DNA of 64,000 nucleotides, from positions 14,262,001-14,326,000 of the forward strand of contig CM065397.1 of assembly GCA_033060915.1 (NCBI GenBank). Direction: 5' to 3'. Position numbers and translations under genes: made by a program. Below are positions 9,868 to 21,175 of this stretch, piece by piece. Within the stretch, counting starts at the first letter, position 1. Each line of letters starts with the position of its first letter. The notes under the pieces were generated by a model, which searched no databases, was not told the origin of the DNA, and saw only the letters and a program-made list of their open reading frames with translations. The stretch is from Euryodendron excelsum. Its lineage: Eukaryota > Streptophyta > Magnoliopsida > Ericales > Pentaphylacaceae.

Positions 9868-12800
9868 CTCCATTAAAAATGTGGCAAAATTTGAATTTTC
9901 AAGATCTGCAGAATTTAGACGCATGTTCAAATTCAAAGTCAAAACATGTATATCCTTCCATAGAAAAGAACGCCTCAACGATGCATTAACAATTTGCTCA
10001 CGGACTCTTTTAGGTACTACTGGTAGGATTTGTCGGAAGTCTCCACCCAGTACATCTGTGATACCCCCAAAAGGTTTTTCACTATCATAAATATCTCGAA
10101 GTGTGCGATCAACAGCTTCAATACAATGCCTATGTTGCATAGGAACTTCATCCCAAATTATGAGCTTTGTTTTCCTAAACAACTCTGCTTGCAATGATTG
10201 TTTGCTAAACCCACAAACTGAATTTTTCAACACATCTAATGGAATGCAAAATGTTGAATGTGCAGTGCGACCTCCTACCAACAACAACAATGTAATACCA
10301 GACGAAGCCATAGTAACAACAATTTGCCCAAGGCTACGACATTTCAATGCTATCGTATTGTATAGAAAAGTTTTTCCTGTTCCGGCACCTCCATTTAAAA
10401 AGAAAATCATTCCTTTACTTTCAAAGACTGAAGAAATGATAGCCTCATAAGCAGAGCGTTGTGCATCGTTAAGACGATCAACATTGGTTTGTGCATTTGC
10501 GTGTTAAGCATCATTCTGGAGTTCTTTATGTTCTAATATTAGTTTGTTACCAGATATTGCTCTCCAATTTTCGGTTGATTGTGGCATAGGTGGAAAGTCA
10601 ATTAAACTTTTGCCTGATTCTTGTAAAAGTTTGTTCAAAAGATATAAACCATAATCTTCAACTTGAGCCTCAGTTAGATCCAAAATGGCAAATAAAGTAC
10701 GGATCTTTTGTGTCAAATCATCACATATGTGCATCCAGAATTGTTTCCATAACACGTATGGTTGTAACGGAGAGCATTGCGTTAGAATAATACTAAACAA
10801 TCTCCTTAATTGATGTCCAGTTTTCATAATTGCAGCCTCTTCAAGGCATTGTACCCATTCTCTGTCATCTTCCAAGAGTCCTTTCGCAACGCATGTAGAC
10901 TTAAATGTATGAAGTAATATATTGTTCACCGTACGTAAAGATTCAAATGATTGTGGTCCTTTGACGACAGTTAATAGCAAACGCAGATAAAATCTCTCCC
11001 CACAATTAGGGCTAGCAAAGTACATTCTACCAATTGCATATCCTCTTTTTCTTGGCGTCCACATCTTAGTTGACTTATTTCAAACAAAATGTTGTGGGAA
11101 TTCTTGATAAGTGAAGGCACGTGCAACTTTATTGGATGAACAACATGCAAAGAAACCAGTTAAAGTTGACATTTGTTGGCCAGCTTTAGCAACGATAGTG
11201 TCAAATGATTCAGCAGGATTAAAAATAACACGATGCATTCCAGGTAAATGAAGTGCCAAGCGCACAACTGTAGGCATTTCTTCATGCATGGGCTGGCCAA
11301 ATATTTGCCAAGCAGCTTCTGGTGGTCCAATGTACCTCACGTTGAGATATTGTTGGATCTCGTTTATCATTCCCAGCACCATTGTTGTACGATCATAACC
11401 CTTGTAAATGTATTTATGAATATATTTGACACATCTCATGCCTGCACAAACTTCTACATTTATATGACAGTTAAAGTGTTTAGAAAAATATGCATTATAT
11501 GATATAACATCTCTATTATCAACTTGTTGTCCCCTGATAATGTATACTTGAACATTATTGCGACGACGATAAATAGGATAACCATCTTGGTCCATAGTTG
11601 TTGCTTCTGCAAATAGTCGGGGGTATCTTTTAGTGCATTTACCATTTTCCATACACGGTGCTTGTGGATTTCGAGCACCACATGGTCCATGTACCATACA
11701 ACACTTGACAGTTTCAAAAAGTGTAGGATCATCTTCTGGATTTGGAAATTCTGCACATACTACTTTATCTACCTGAGCACATGTACGAACTTTATCAGGG
11801 CTATCAAGAAACAGAAGTGCATGCATATGTGATAAGCCCCGCTTTTGAAATTCAATAGTAAAAACATGTGCAACTTTATTACCAAACATCTTCATTGTTT
11901 CTGTCTCCTTCATCAAACATTTTCTCTTCATCTAAAAAACGCGAGCAACTAAATTAGGACGATCAACAGGTTTTTGATATGGTAACAAAGCTAAAGTAAT
12001 TTCTGGCCAATTAGGATTTGCAGTCATGGTGAGAAATATATCTGGGTGTTGGTTATAACGCTTGATAGCCATTGAATCTTGAAATATTTCAAACATATGT
12101 CTAGGGCTACCAGTAAATGAAGAAGGTAAAATAAATCTTTGACCAATTTGGTTAGGGGCCAGCTCATCTAGACCGATATCTGTCAAATCATGGTAAAGTT
12201 CAGCGCGAAGTTTTCCTTGATTAAGCTTATAGTATGTCAATCGATTTTGCTCAGTGGCAGCCCAAGCATCTACCAAAAACTCTTGAAAAAGTTTACCCGA
12301 TCTCAAAATGGTTGAATACTCAGTAGGTCATTCAAACAAACGATAACTATAATACTGCAACTGAGTAAGTCGATCAGTAGAAGGCCGATCATGCAGAACA
12401 TCCCATTGTTTAAGACCAGGTTCCCATCCAAGCTCACCATATGGGAGTAATAGAACATAATGTAATTGCAAATAAGCTGGGTGACATTCATTTATTTGCA
12501 TCAGCTCATTATTTCCTCTCAAGTGCAAGATAATGTCTCTCATCCCACTGACCTCAGTTCCATCACCTGGAATCACTATGGCAATCTCATCTGCTGTTGG
12601 TAGATTATATCATCGTCGATCTGTAGCTGAACTATAATGAAAATGAGCAGGTACATTTTGTCCTCGCAAGGCTAACTGATTTAAAATTGCATGAGCCTGA
12701 CGATATTTATCCATGAATCCATTGACTTCCAACAAAGTATTTTGAATTGTTTCAAGAACATCCCTTCTTAAATTAGGGTTTTTACGATTTCGAACTTCTA

Positions 12801-13318
12801 AAGCTGAATCAGGGTCAAAAATATAAAGTTGAGCATAAATACCATCCTGACCTAGCTGTGGTATTAGTGATCCTGTTCGATGACGCAATTCCCCATGGAT
12901 AGTGAATGATTTAAGGCCCCTTCCACTAAGTACTCTAGGATCTAATGTAGCACCAAGGCTTGTAAAAGCATTGGCTGCATTTTATATTCGAGTATACTGT
13001 CAAAACGATTTTGATTGATCATCATCCCCTTCATACAATGCTTGAAGTACTGGAGGGGGTGTAATAAGCCTAGGTAGCTTGATTTTCCCTTGGAGGCAGC
13101 AAGTACCGAAAAGGGGACGTATTTCAGAAGATTTTGTCAACTTCTCATTCATCCAACGTAAGGCCGAACAATGAGGACATAATCTATCCATTTTTCCGAG
13201 AAAATGTCGACCAAGATCTATGTTTAACCGAGGATGAGCCCTTGTACTTGTAGGCATTTCTTCTAATTCATCGTCACTATACGAATTGTCTAAAGTGAAT
13301 CGGCTTGTAAAAGCAGGC

Positions 13319-13413
13319 CTACAATAATTAATCATACATAAATTCATGTTTATGTATAATCAGATATTAGAAAATAAGAGTATTTGTTCTAATAAACAAA
13401 CACATTCATTTAC
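13319..13413 (-). other. RepHel first intron (95 bp)
   Basis: Donor CG|GTAAATG and acceptor TTGTAG|GCC lie on the minus strand. Splicing joins SVSQRN to RPAFTSRF through a split CGG codon, keeping the frame used by the rest of the gene. Confidence 0.65.
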
Positions 13414-13804
13414 CGATTTCTTTGTGAAACTGAAGATGTGCTTGGCATAGATAACAAACTTGTGGAGGGATGTGCAATCACAGATTGAATAACGTCAGAT
13501 ATATTCGATCCTTTTTACATGCAAGCATGGTCACGATGACTTGGTGTCAAAGAAGGAATACAACCACCTAATGTACCAACTGATTGTGCAGATCTATCTT
13601 GTTCTGAGCTCTCTCTTTCTCGGCGCAAGCGCTGTCCCATCTAATGTGCAAAATATATCCTTCTATTTTTTTCTCGTTCTCGTCGAGCTCGTTGGGCCAA
13701 TGCAGCTTTGGATATAACATTATGATTTGGTGCCTAAAAATGTAAGTAGTATATCAGTGGGTACATACATGAATTATTTTTCTTATGAGCAAAAAATTGT
13801 CTAA

Positions 13805-14543
13805 TCTATCTAATAAAATACAACTTTTTTTTAAAAGTATTTCTCTCACATTTGTATTTGATGGCTCAAATTCAGTTTTGGATTCCATTCAATGGTATAG
13901 ATTTGTTTTGGATTTAATTCAAGAGCCAAATTTTCCATTCACCAAAGAAATGGGTTGAATGGAGTTGAAGAGATGGGTTTGGTGGTTGTGTCACTTGTAA
14001 AGGAAGAGGAAGAAGAATGCAATAGAGGGTGGGTGGTCTATGTACAGTGTACACCACTGTTTATGTCAATTGGTCGTTACTTTATTAAGATGTAATATTG
14101 TGGATCTTTAGTCTATATTTCGTGTGGATGTTTTAAAATTATTTTTGTGTTGGTTGTTGAACGATGGGACTACATGATTTTTTTGTTGGTTGTTGGATTA
14201 CACGATTGATTGGTTGGTTGCTTGATGTTCAAAAGTATGTTTTGTTGGGATTTTGAACAGGTTTATCTTTAAAATATTTTTAGAAGAATTTACAAATGGA
14301 CTCATGCAGTTTTGATCCAGATTTTTTTTTAAATAAAAACGTTCTTACATGGTTAATTGGTTGCATGATGTTGGAAAAAAAAATTTGTTGGAATTTTAAA
14401 TAGGTTTATCTTTAAAAAAAGGCTTTAGAATAATTTATGAATGTATTCACGTAGTTTTAATTTAGAAATTTTGAAAATAAAATTTATCAGTCAAATTGAT
14501 TGCATATATGTTTAGAAGTGCCATAGGCACGAGTCATCCCTAA
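13805..14543 (+). mobile_element. Plus-strand non-autonomous Helitron, 739 bp
   Basis: It begins A|TCTATCTAATAAAATACAAC at 13805 and ends with the hairpin GTGCCATAGGCAC (14518-14530), then GAGTCATCC and CTAA|T at 14540-14543 (a mutated CTAG). There is no open frame of note. Its last 450 bases are an inverted copy of 2392-2880. It lies only about 70 bases upstream of the RepHel first exon, in the opposite orientation. Confidence 0.7.
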
Positions 14544-15420
14544 TAAACAACTATTGTACAATGTCGCCTGTAAAATGTTTTCCCTTTTACAATCAACTAT
14601 TGATTCATTGATTTTCATTCTTTTTCTTGGCTCTCTCAACCTCGTCATTTGTGATAATAAGGTGCTTAATCTTTAATAACTAATTTTTATTGGCTGGTGG
14701 TCTATGTTTTTTTTTTCTTTACGTTGCTGGCCCATGGGACTCACAAAAAAACCAAATCAGATGGGACTAAAAAAAAAAAAAAAAGGAGGGCAAAATCAAA
14801 AGCCAAATAGACTGTCCTATAGCACATTGAAAAGAGAGAAGTGGATCTGGTTTGTTTTTAAAGATGAGTAGAATTTGGGAATTAAAAATTTAAATTTGAG
14901 TTTGTTGAAACGAAAAGCTTTGGACTGATGTGTTATTTCTTGAACAAGTCAGATTTTGAATGTTTGAATAGGTGAAATTTATAGAGGTTCATTGAGATGT
15001 TGGGTTTTGGTTTCGACAATGGTGAGGTATATGGTTTAAAAGAGAAGAAGAGAAAGGAGAAAAAAGAAGAAAAAAGAAAGAGTGCGTTCGTAGGGCTGAC
15101 CAAAGAAAAAAAAACATTTTTGAGAGAGCCATGTACAAAAAAGTAAGAGAGAGAGAGAAAGAGTTCGTAGATATACAAAAAAGTTTTAACGCATTTACCA
15201 ACCCAACAAAAGTAAGGAAGGGAGTGAGAGAGACATGTACTTGCATTAGACCATCATCTCTTATTTTGTTGAGAGTTACAAAAGTATGACTGACATTTTT
15301 TAATTGAAGGGGTAAGAGGAGTCAAGAAATAATCTCAACCGTTTGGCTAAAAAATAAATAATATCAACCGTCGGATGAGACATGTACTTTTTATAAAAAT
15401 TGATGTCTTTTATTATATAA
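14544..15420. other. Non-coding Helitron-related spacer
   Basis: AT-rich with purine runs (15040-15160). The right end up to 15421 matches the minus-strand Helitron 5' region in diverged form. No gene was recognised. This end could be the 5' end of the element that carries RepHel. Confidence 0.45.
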
Positions 15421-15421
15421 A
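15405..15421 (-). other. Diverged Helitron 5' terminus
   Basis: The minus strand from 15421 reads TTTATATAATAAAAGACATC, one base off the TC start, followed by CAACGGTTG/AACGGTTGAGAT blocks shared with the termini at 7147 and 20694. It is a good candidate for the original 5' end of the autonomous element, whose 3' end I could not identify. Confidence 0.45.
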
Positions 15422-15946
15422 TGGGTAAATAGTTGAGAATCTTTGAAAAATGGTACAACTTTCATTTTAAGAAATATTTTCTCTATGGTAGTTTGTAGAT
15501 TATGATTTTAAGGGGCTTGAACTAAAAAAAAAAAAAAAATGAGCTCATTGTTTTAATTTTTTTTGACAATTGGATATTTGGGAGTAGGTTGGTGGGATAT
15601 TTGGATTCATGTAAATTTATTTTTTTGGGTGTTCTAGTTGCGGACTTTATGTTGTTAATCATGTTGTTGATTAAATCTTCTTATTTTGTATAAAACTAAT
15701 CACTTGTCTCTCTTACTTTTATTTGTTTGTCATTGTTACAATAGAAATTACTAAGAAAGAAAACAAAAATTGCATTTAACTTCATATGTATTCAATTTGC
15801 TAAATTGGATAACATTTGTTAGTTGTGGAATACTTGGCATTAATTTGCTAAATTGTTTCTCTTTCTTTAACTTGGTTTCTGGGGTACATGCTAATCAAAT
15901 TCTAAACTTAAGTGGGATACATTACTATGTTTAGATTTTGTGGAAA

Positions 15947-15973
15947 GTGCCGTAGGCACGATTTTATCCATAG
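15947..15973 (+). other. Orphan plus-strand Helitron 3' end
   Basis: A perfect hairpin GTGCCGTAGGCAC (15947-15959) is followed by a degraded CATAG|T end. No paired 5' terminus was found. Confidence 0.5.
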
Positions 15974-16024
15974 TACAAAAGTCTTCACAAACTTTACATT
16001 AAACAACTACACCCATTGAAACAC

Positions 16025-16050
16025 TAAAATAATAATAATAATAATAATAC
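16025..16050. repeat. (AAT)n microsatellite
   Basis: Seven to eight AAT units just beyond the stop codon of the short-exon gene. Confidence 0.85.
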
Positions 16051-16058
16051 TTAAAGAA

Positions 16059-16763
16059 CTATACCACTTGACGTGCATTTTCCTTTCCCTTTGAAGTAGA
16101 GCTTGCCTTTTCTTTTCCCTTAGATATCGCCATTGCCTTTGACTTTGCCTTAAAAAATATGTAAAAGAAAAAATCTATATGATAGGGTGTTTAACATAGA
16201 GTAAATGAAGATACCAAAGATGAAGAAAAATAAATGATACAGTTTAAAGAAAATAAACAATTGTGTAATGAAAGAAAAACTACCTAGGCATAGTAACCCA
16301 CCCCTATGTTTGCCAACACAATAGCATCATCAACATATGATACAGTTCAAAGAAAAAATAAAAGCATCTTATGCTAAGCAAATTTTGCACAATTTTGTAA
16401 GCTTGTAGATTTGAATAGTAGGCTTACCTCACGAATGCAAGTAGTACTGAAGTCTTGCTCATCGCGGATCACAACACCTATATTTTTTTCACGAAGAAAC
16501 TCCACTTACATACAAAGGCATTTGAAAAGAAAAAAATAAATACATAAAGGAAATGTAGATTAAATGAAAATTTGAGTAAACGAAGCTCATCTTACTGTTT
16601 CATTTAAGTCTACATCCAGCTGTAATTAGAGCAATATATAATCAGTAATTAAAAAGTAGGCATTATAAGTAATTGAATTGCTATAAGGTAGAAATATATT
16701 TTTAAAAAAAAGCCCACTTACATGACCGAAAATATTGATGTTATCCATAATTACGGATTGATA
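16059..16763 (-). CDS. Small multi-exon gene carried by the right Helitron, unrecognised
   Basis: Four minus-strand exons can be joined in phase 0: 16722-16763 (donor GTAAGT), 16596-16619 (donor GTAAGA), 16438-16499 (donor GTAAGC) and 16059-16148 (acceptor TTTTTAAG, stop TAG at 16059). The product reads through MDNINIFGH, LDVDLNET and FLREKNIGVVIRDEQDF to a lysine-rich tail with repeated KGKEKA/KGKEN motifs. That tail resembles a nuclear localisation signal. The first three exons recur with the same borders in the left Helitron. An ATG is present in the first listed exon, but the frame is open upstream of it, so earlier exons may exist towards 20414. No known family was recognised; capture of a host gene or a second Helitron gene are both possible. 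Confidence 0.5.
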
Positions 16764-17340
16764 CTGGTTGGTTTTGCGTCAACATAAAATAACTAACATT
16801 TAGCTCCACCATATCACAACATATCAGAGGGCCAAAAAAACAATAATGAAAAACCAACAGAAAAAAAGAAAGGAAGAACAAATGAACCGAGCTCAAGGGA
16901 ATTGGGTGATTCATAACAAATGTGCACCCTGACTGGGTAAAACCACCAGATTCATCAGCTATACATTGAATGAAATTATGAAAATCACACCACAAAAAAG
17001 GGAAAGGAAAAGGAAAACTGTTTCTCATTAATTTCTTCTCTCTCTCTCATGAGCTCCCTTATTGTATGGATAGCCTAATAGATTTTGATTTTGATTTGAA
17101 CTTACATGCATTCATTGATTTATGACTCATGCCCACAACACTCCCCACAAAATCATTACCTACATGCATATATCAAAATTAATTAATTGACTTAGAATCA
17201 AAATTCCATATCTATATAACAAAAAAAACAACTAAATAAAAATAAATTAATGAAGTACTTAAAATAACCTGTAACAACTTAATAACTCATTGAAACTTGA
17301 GAGATGTAAATGTAGGAGCATCATTCCAAGGTTAAAGAAA
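16429..17340. repeat. Long direct repeat, right copy
   Basis: The partner of 3297-4160. Similarity covers the exon cluster, its introns and the downstream ACATGCAT and CTTGAGAGATGTAAATG segments. Orientation is the same as the left copy, so the pair arose from related insertions and not from an inversion. Confidence 0.7.
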
Positions 17341-17344
17341 CATA

Positions 17345-18492
17345 GGGTTCATTGTTCAAAATTTGATTTTAATGACCCAACCAAAAGGCACTAAAGATAA
17401 CTTCACCAAAATCCAACAGCGACACCTTGAAAAATCTAAACAAAATCTATTATAGAGGTGAAAATTTTATTATAGAAATAAAATTGAATAAATAAATCTA
17501 TTCGTGTGTTGAAGGGTTCGAGCACAATGACTTGGTTGGGATGTTGGAGTAAAGAAACTCATGTTAGGGCTTTCCCACTTGAGGTAATAATCACGTGAGG
17601 GCTTTGCTTTCTGTTTTTTTTTTTTTTTTTTGAGAAACCTAATCCAACACAACCCGTTAAGAACGAAAAGTGAGGGCTTTGCTTTCTGAGGTACATACAT
17701 AAATAAATAAATAAATATATTATATATAAAGGAAACTCCCAGAGAGCATGCAAATTTTGTTTTTTCAACTACCCAAAGAGCACAATGACTGGGGATGCCG
17801 TGGCCTGGCCGCCCCTTTCTGTTAGTTTCTCTTGTAATTCAGTTTTTGAAATCTTCAGTTCGACTATAAATTTAAATCATTTTCCTGTGCCTACGGCACT
17901 TCCTAATAAAGTTTAGAATGCAAGCATAGATATGAAACTACAACTTAAATCGTAAAAATTTAGTTCAAATGACAGTCACATGCATATGATTTTATTGTAA
18001 TTTGAGTATTGTTTTTGTACTTCAGTGAGACTTACAATGATTTTTTTCCTATACCACTCGGCACTCCGAAGAGTGGCAAGGGCACGGATAACGGATTATC
18101 CCTAGTAGGATAACATATCAGCTAGTTGTACAATAGCATCTTCTTTTAATGACCCATTTAAAGTTTTAGGTAAATCGATATAAACACTCTACCTAATTTC
18201 AAAGTTACCATAATTCACCACCCAAACTCAATTTCATTGAACACCAAACAAAAAAGTATGCAAATCACTATCCAGAGTCATTAATTAACTGCCATATGAT
18301 CAATAACAAACATAACACACTTACACATGGCTATTGCTCCAATGATTAAAAAGTTCACTCAACAGAATAATGCTCAATTATTAATTAAGGCAAAAAACCA
18401 AATGCCTCATATAACATCAAACTTCAGTTATCACCCACAATCACAACCCTTTTCAAAGCAAAACCCAATTTTAGCAAGGGATTAAATAAAAA
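17345..18492. other. Right Helitron body with two nested 3' ends
   Basis: No gene was recognised. It holds the hairpin GTGCCTACGGCAC at 17887-17899 (minus orientation, no CTAG) and a plus-oriented end at 18054-18105: a CCACTC/GAGTGG stem and then CTAG|T at 18102-18105. This indicates further fragments inserted here. Confidence 0.45.
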
Positions 18493-18790
18493 TTCATTTG
18501 GCAAACAATATTATTTAAATCATTTGGTAAACAATATTTCAATGATTTGATCATTTATCCCAACCAAAAATTATTTAAATAGCAAAACTGGGCTTTCAAA
18601 TAATTCAACTTGGGCAAATAATTTCAGTTCAATTATTTCATACGGATTAAAGAAAAAATCATTTGGCAAACAATATTATTTAAATCAATTGGCAAACAAT
18701 ATTTCAATGATTTGATCATTTATCCCAACCAACAATTATATATTCAAAATCGGGCTTTCAAATTGTTGAACTTTGGTAGATATATTTACT
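18493..18790. repeat. Tandem duplication, 2 x about 150-166 bp
   Basis: Two adjacent copies start TCATTTGGCAAACAATATTA (18493 and 18659) and continue through CAATGATTTGATCATTTATC and GGGCTTTCAAAT. The second copy is shorter. The unit contains a further near-duplicate of its own first 30 bases. No coding potential. Confidence 0.8.
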
Positions 18791-20309
18791 CGTGGGCTGC
18801 TCTTTCTTCAGCCACAATGATTGGATACAAAGCCCTATCTCAATATGTGGGCTGCTCCAATTCCATCCAAGCCCCATCCCATTTCATACAAAACCCCATC
18901 TCAATATATATTGAAGGATATATACATACATATAGGGCATTAAAAGAGTTCCTCCAGTAGTCATATTGGCGGCCACAAAGCGAAGAGGTGTTCTTGATTT
19001 TCCGCAAGCGAAGAGCGGAAATGGGTTTGAGTTTGAACAGTCGACCCCTTACCAGTGTCGGGTTTGAGCCAGAACATTGATGATTTTAATAAAAAATTAA
19101 AGGTGAAAAATCAATCATGATAGTAAGATTGAAAACATAATTAATGTGAATAGTCAAAAGGCCTTTAATCTAAACACGTGTAATTTTCAAAGTGTTTCTC
19201 TTAATTTCAAGAAGAAATTTAGTTCAAAAGACCCTTAATCTAAACAAAGTTTTTAATTTTCAAAAACATAAATGACCTGTTAACACTTGTCATTTTTATT
19301 ATATCATGTTATCCAACTCTTCTTATTATTGCTAATGGCCTAACATTATAGCAAAACAAAGCAAGCTTAAAAAATAATACATTCAACAAATATTGTACTT
19401 GAACAGACAAACCTTGGTAATATAGATAATTTATAACTATTAAATAACTGCACATAGCAATCCCATTATAGCCTCTCTTTTTTTTTTTTAGTATGAATAA
19501 GTAAAGGGTCCCAAAAGCAAACATAGCCTCATTGTGGTGTTTTCAATATTTTAGCTTGATCCAATAACAACTGTCCACACTAAAGCATAACTTTAGTTTT
19601 AACTTTACAAAACTATTTCTATTTCCCCTTTTGCTTGGGGCACCTCACGTGCTATATGCATAGCTTTACCCAAATTCACACGTTCCCTATTTTTTTTCTC
19701 ACACCAAAATATCTAACAAATATGTGAATGCATATCATCAACCTATTTTACATTCATCTCCTTTTTCTCTTATTTTTCTTTACTCTACTCTTCACCATCA
19801 AACGGCTCTTCCTTCCACACAATCACTTCCCCTGAAAGCATAGCCTTTAAAATCATCGCCCGATTTCAAATTTTGGACTCTTGATTTCAAATTTCAAAAT
19901 CAAAAGGCTTCATCATCTCAAAACCAATTATACATTTCAAATCAAAACCACTTTTTTCACCGATTATACCTACTCTTGATATCAAATTTCAAAATCATCA
20001 TAGATTCGTGTAAGTCCAAAAGTTTCGAACTTACAATGCTCTGTTTTAAGGAGAGAAATTGAGGGTGGCATCAGGGAACTTACGATGCTCTATTCAAAGG
20101 TGAAGGGTGCAAACCCCTTAGTGGTGTCTTGGGTTTTGCAGTGAAGGAGTGGTGATGGTGTGCATAGTGGGTTTGTGGGTGTGGTGAGGGTTTGGGGTGA
20201 AGGAGTGGTGTGGGTGTGCATTGAGTCAGTCAGTATGATGTGGGTGTGTGATCGGTGGTGGCTGTGTGGTGGTCACTGGGTCGATAGTCAAGAATTTTGG
20301 GAAGAAGGG

Positions 20310-20348
20310 AAGAAGAAGAAGAAGAAGAAGAAGAAGAAGAGAAGAAGA

Positions 20349-20414
<66 letters not shown>
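20310..20414. repeat. (GAA)n then (GA)n microsatellite
   Basis: About 14 GAA units run into about 31 GA units. On the minus strand it follows immediately after CTACAG|GTAAGCAT, as at 6839-6902. Confidence 0.9.
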
Positions 20415-20417
<3 letters not shown>

Positions 20418-20680
20418 TTACCTGTAGAGGGCTGACCACTGGAGCTTGAAGGTTGGAGGTTTGAGCTTAGATCACCACCAAATCTTGGATGAAAACAGAG
20501 CAGGTGTGTTTCGCTTCTGTTTGAGAGAGTGGGTGTGTTTGAGAGAGTAGGTGTATATTTTGGCGGGATGTAGGTTTGGAATAAAAGTTTGAATAAATCT
20601 CAACCATTGATTGGAATCTAAAACTAAATTTAAACCCTTAGATACAAATTGTGAGAGGAATATTTTCAAAATAAATTATG

Positions 20681-20694
20681 TTTTATTATATAGA
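20681..20694 (-). other. Helitron 5' terminus (right element)
   Basis: The minus strand reads TCTATATAATAAAA from 20694 with an A before it, identical to the left element over its first 14 bases. Confidence 0.75.
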
Positions 20695-21137
20695 TATTAT
20701 ATACACAGATGCACAATATTCTTAGTTATATTTTCACAAATTTTCAGTGGCACATGCCCTTCACACCTCTTTCCTCACAAGTCTCATTATCCAAATAGTG
20801 TTTTAAAAAGTAAAAAAATAAAACTAAAATAAATAGAATAGAAAAAAATTAAAGAAATGAAGGACATATTATTATTTTTTTTCACATTTTAGTTTTAAAA
20901 TCTCTAGATAGAGTACTTGATTATGCAATTTTGGAAATTTTAGCAGCTAATTTGCAAAAACAAAGCTTTTAAAGCACCATTTGGGAAAACAAACAACTAT
21001 ATAAGCCTCGCTTTCCTGTTCTCTTCCATTACGTTATCTGTATCACAGGCACAGCCCCATTACCCCTGTTCTCGCTCCTTAAATCATATATTCGAAACCA
21101 GAATTTAGCCCCTGAGACCCTAATTTTCACTCTACAG

Positions 21138-21175
<38 letters not shown>

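Larger units (their letters stand above)
9000..13733 (-). pseudogene. Helitron RepHel transposase (HUH Rep plus PIF1 helicase), nonsense-inactivated
   Basis: This enzyme nicks and transfers one DNA strand and unwinds it during rolling-circle transposition. Minus-strand exons are 13414-13733, 9868-13318 and 9000-9767, all with GT-AG borders and compatible phases. In order it encodes a basic N-terminal segment (AQRARRERE), a zinc-finger-like block (CPHC and FGTCC), the Helitron-like N region, the HUH motif HMH (near 11821-11829), the Y-x3-Y motif KYIHKYIYKG (near 11410-11440), then a PIF1 helicase with [13 protein letters not shown] and GDFRQILPV, and the C-terminal INKSQGQ and QLYVALSR boxes. 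About eleven in-frame stops interrupt it: two in the first exon, seven in the second (13000, 12982, 12610, 12328, 11932, 11080, 10504) and two in the third (9240, 9204). I saw no frameshift. Identity is certain; the exact 5' end is not. Confidence 0.9.
2392..20694. mobile_element. Nested Helitron complex
   Basis: About 18 kb in which almost every landmark is of Helitron type. There are 5' termini of the form A|TCTATATAATAAAA (7147 and 20694 on the minus strand, a diverged one near 15421 on the minus strand, and 13805 on the plus strand). There are also many copies of the 3' hairpin GTGCCGTAGGCAC in both orientations, some followed about ten bases later by CTAG. A RepHel gene lies in the middle. 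The multiplicity of ends shows several elements inserted into or beside one another. Exact pairing of 5' and 3' ends cannot be settled by eye. Confidence 0.75.
16059..20694 (-). mobile_element. Right minus-strand Helitron with the small gene
   Basis: The 5' end is A|TCTATATAATAAAACATAAT at 20694 on the minus strand. The first 600 bases match the left element's 6600-7147, including the purine microsatellite and splice donor. The interior carries the complete short-exon series ending at 16059. The 3' end is not certain: a decayed match to the hairpin at 4016 lies near 17120, and the element seems to extend left of 16059. It lacks RepHel sequence of its own. Confidence 0.55.

Noticed and set aside
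11248..11502. Plus-strand open frames over the RepHel gene (also 9334-9549, 10103-10450, 10590-10790)
   Set aside because: They are antisense shadows of the minus-strand RepHel exons.
20160..20439. Overlapping open frames of RERERE or SLSLSL type
   Set aside because: They are translations of the GA/CT microsatellite, as are similar frames at 6729-7060, 4088-4303, 24406-24735 and 26779-27033.
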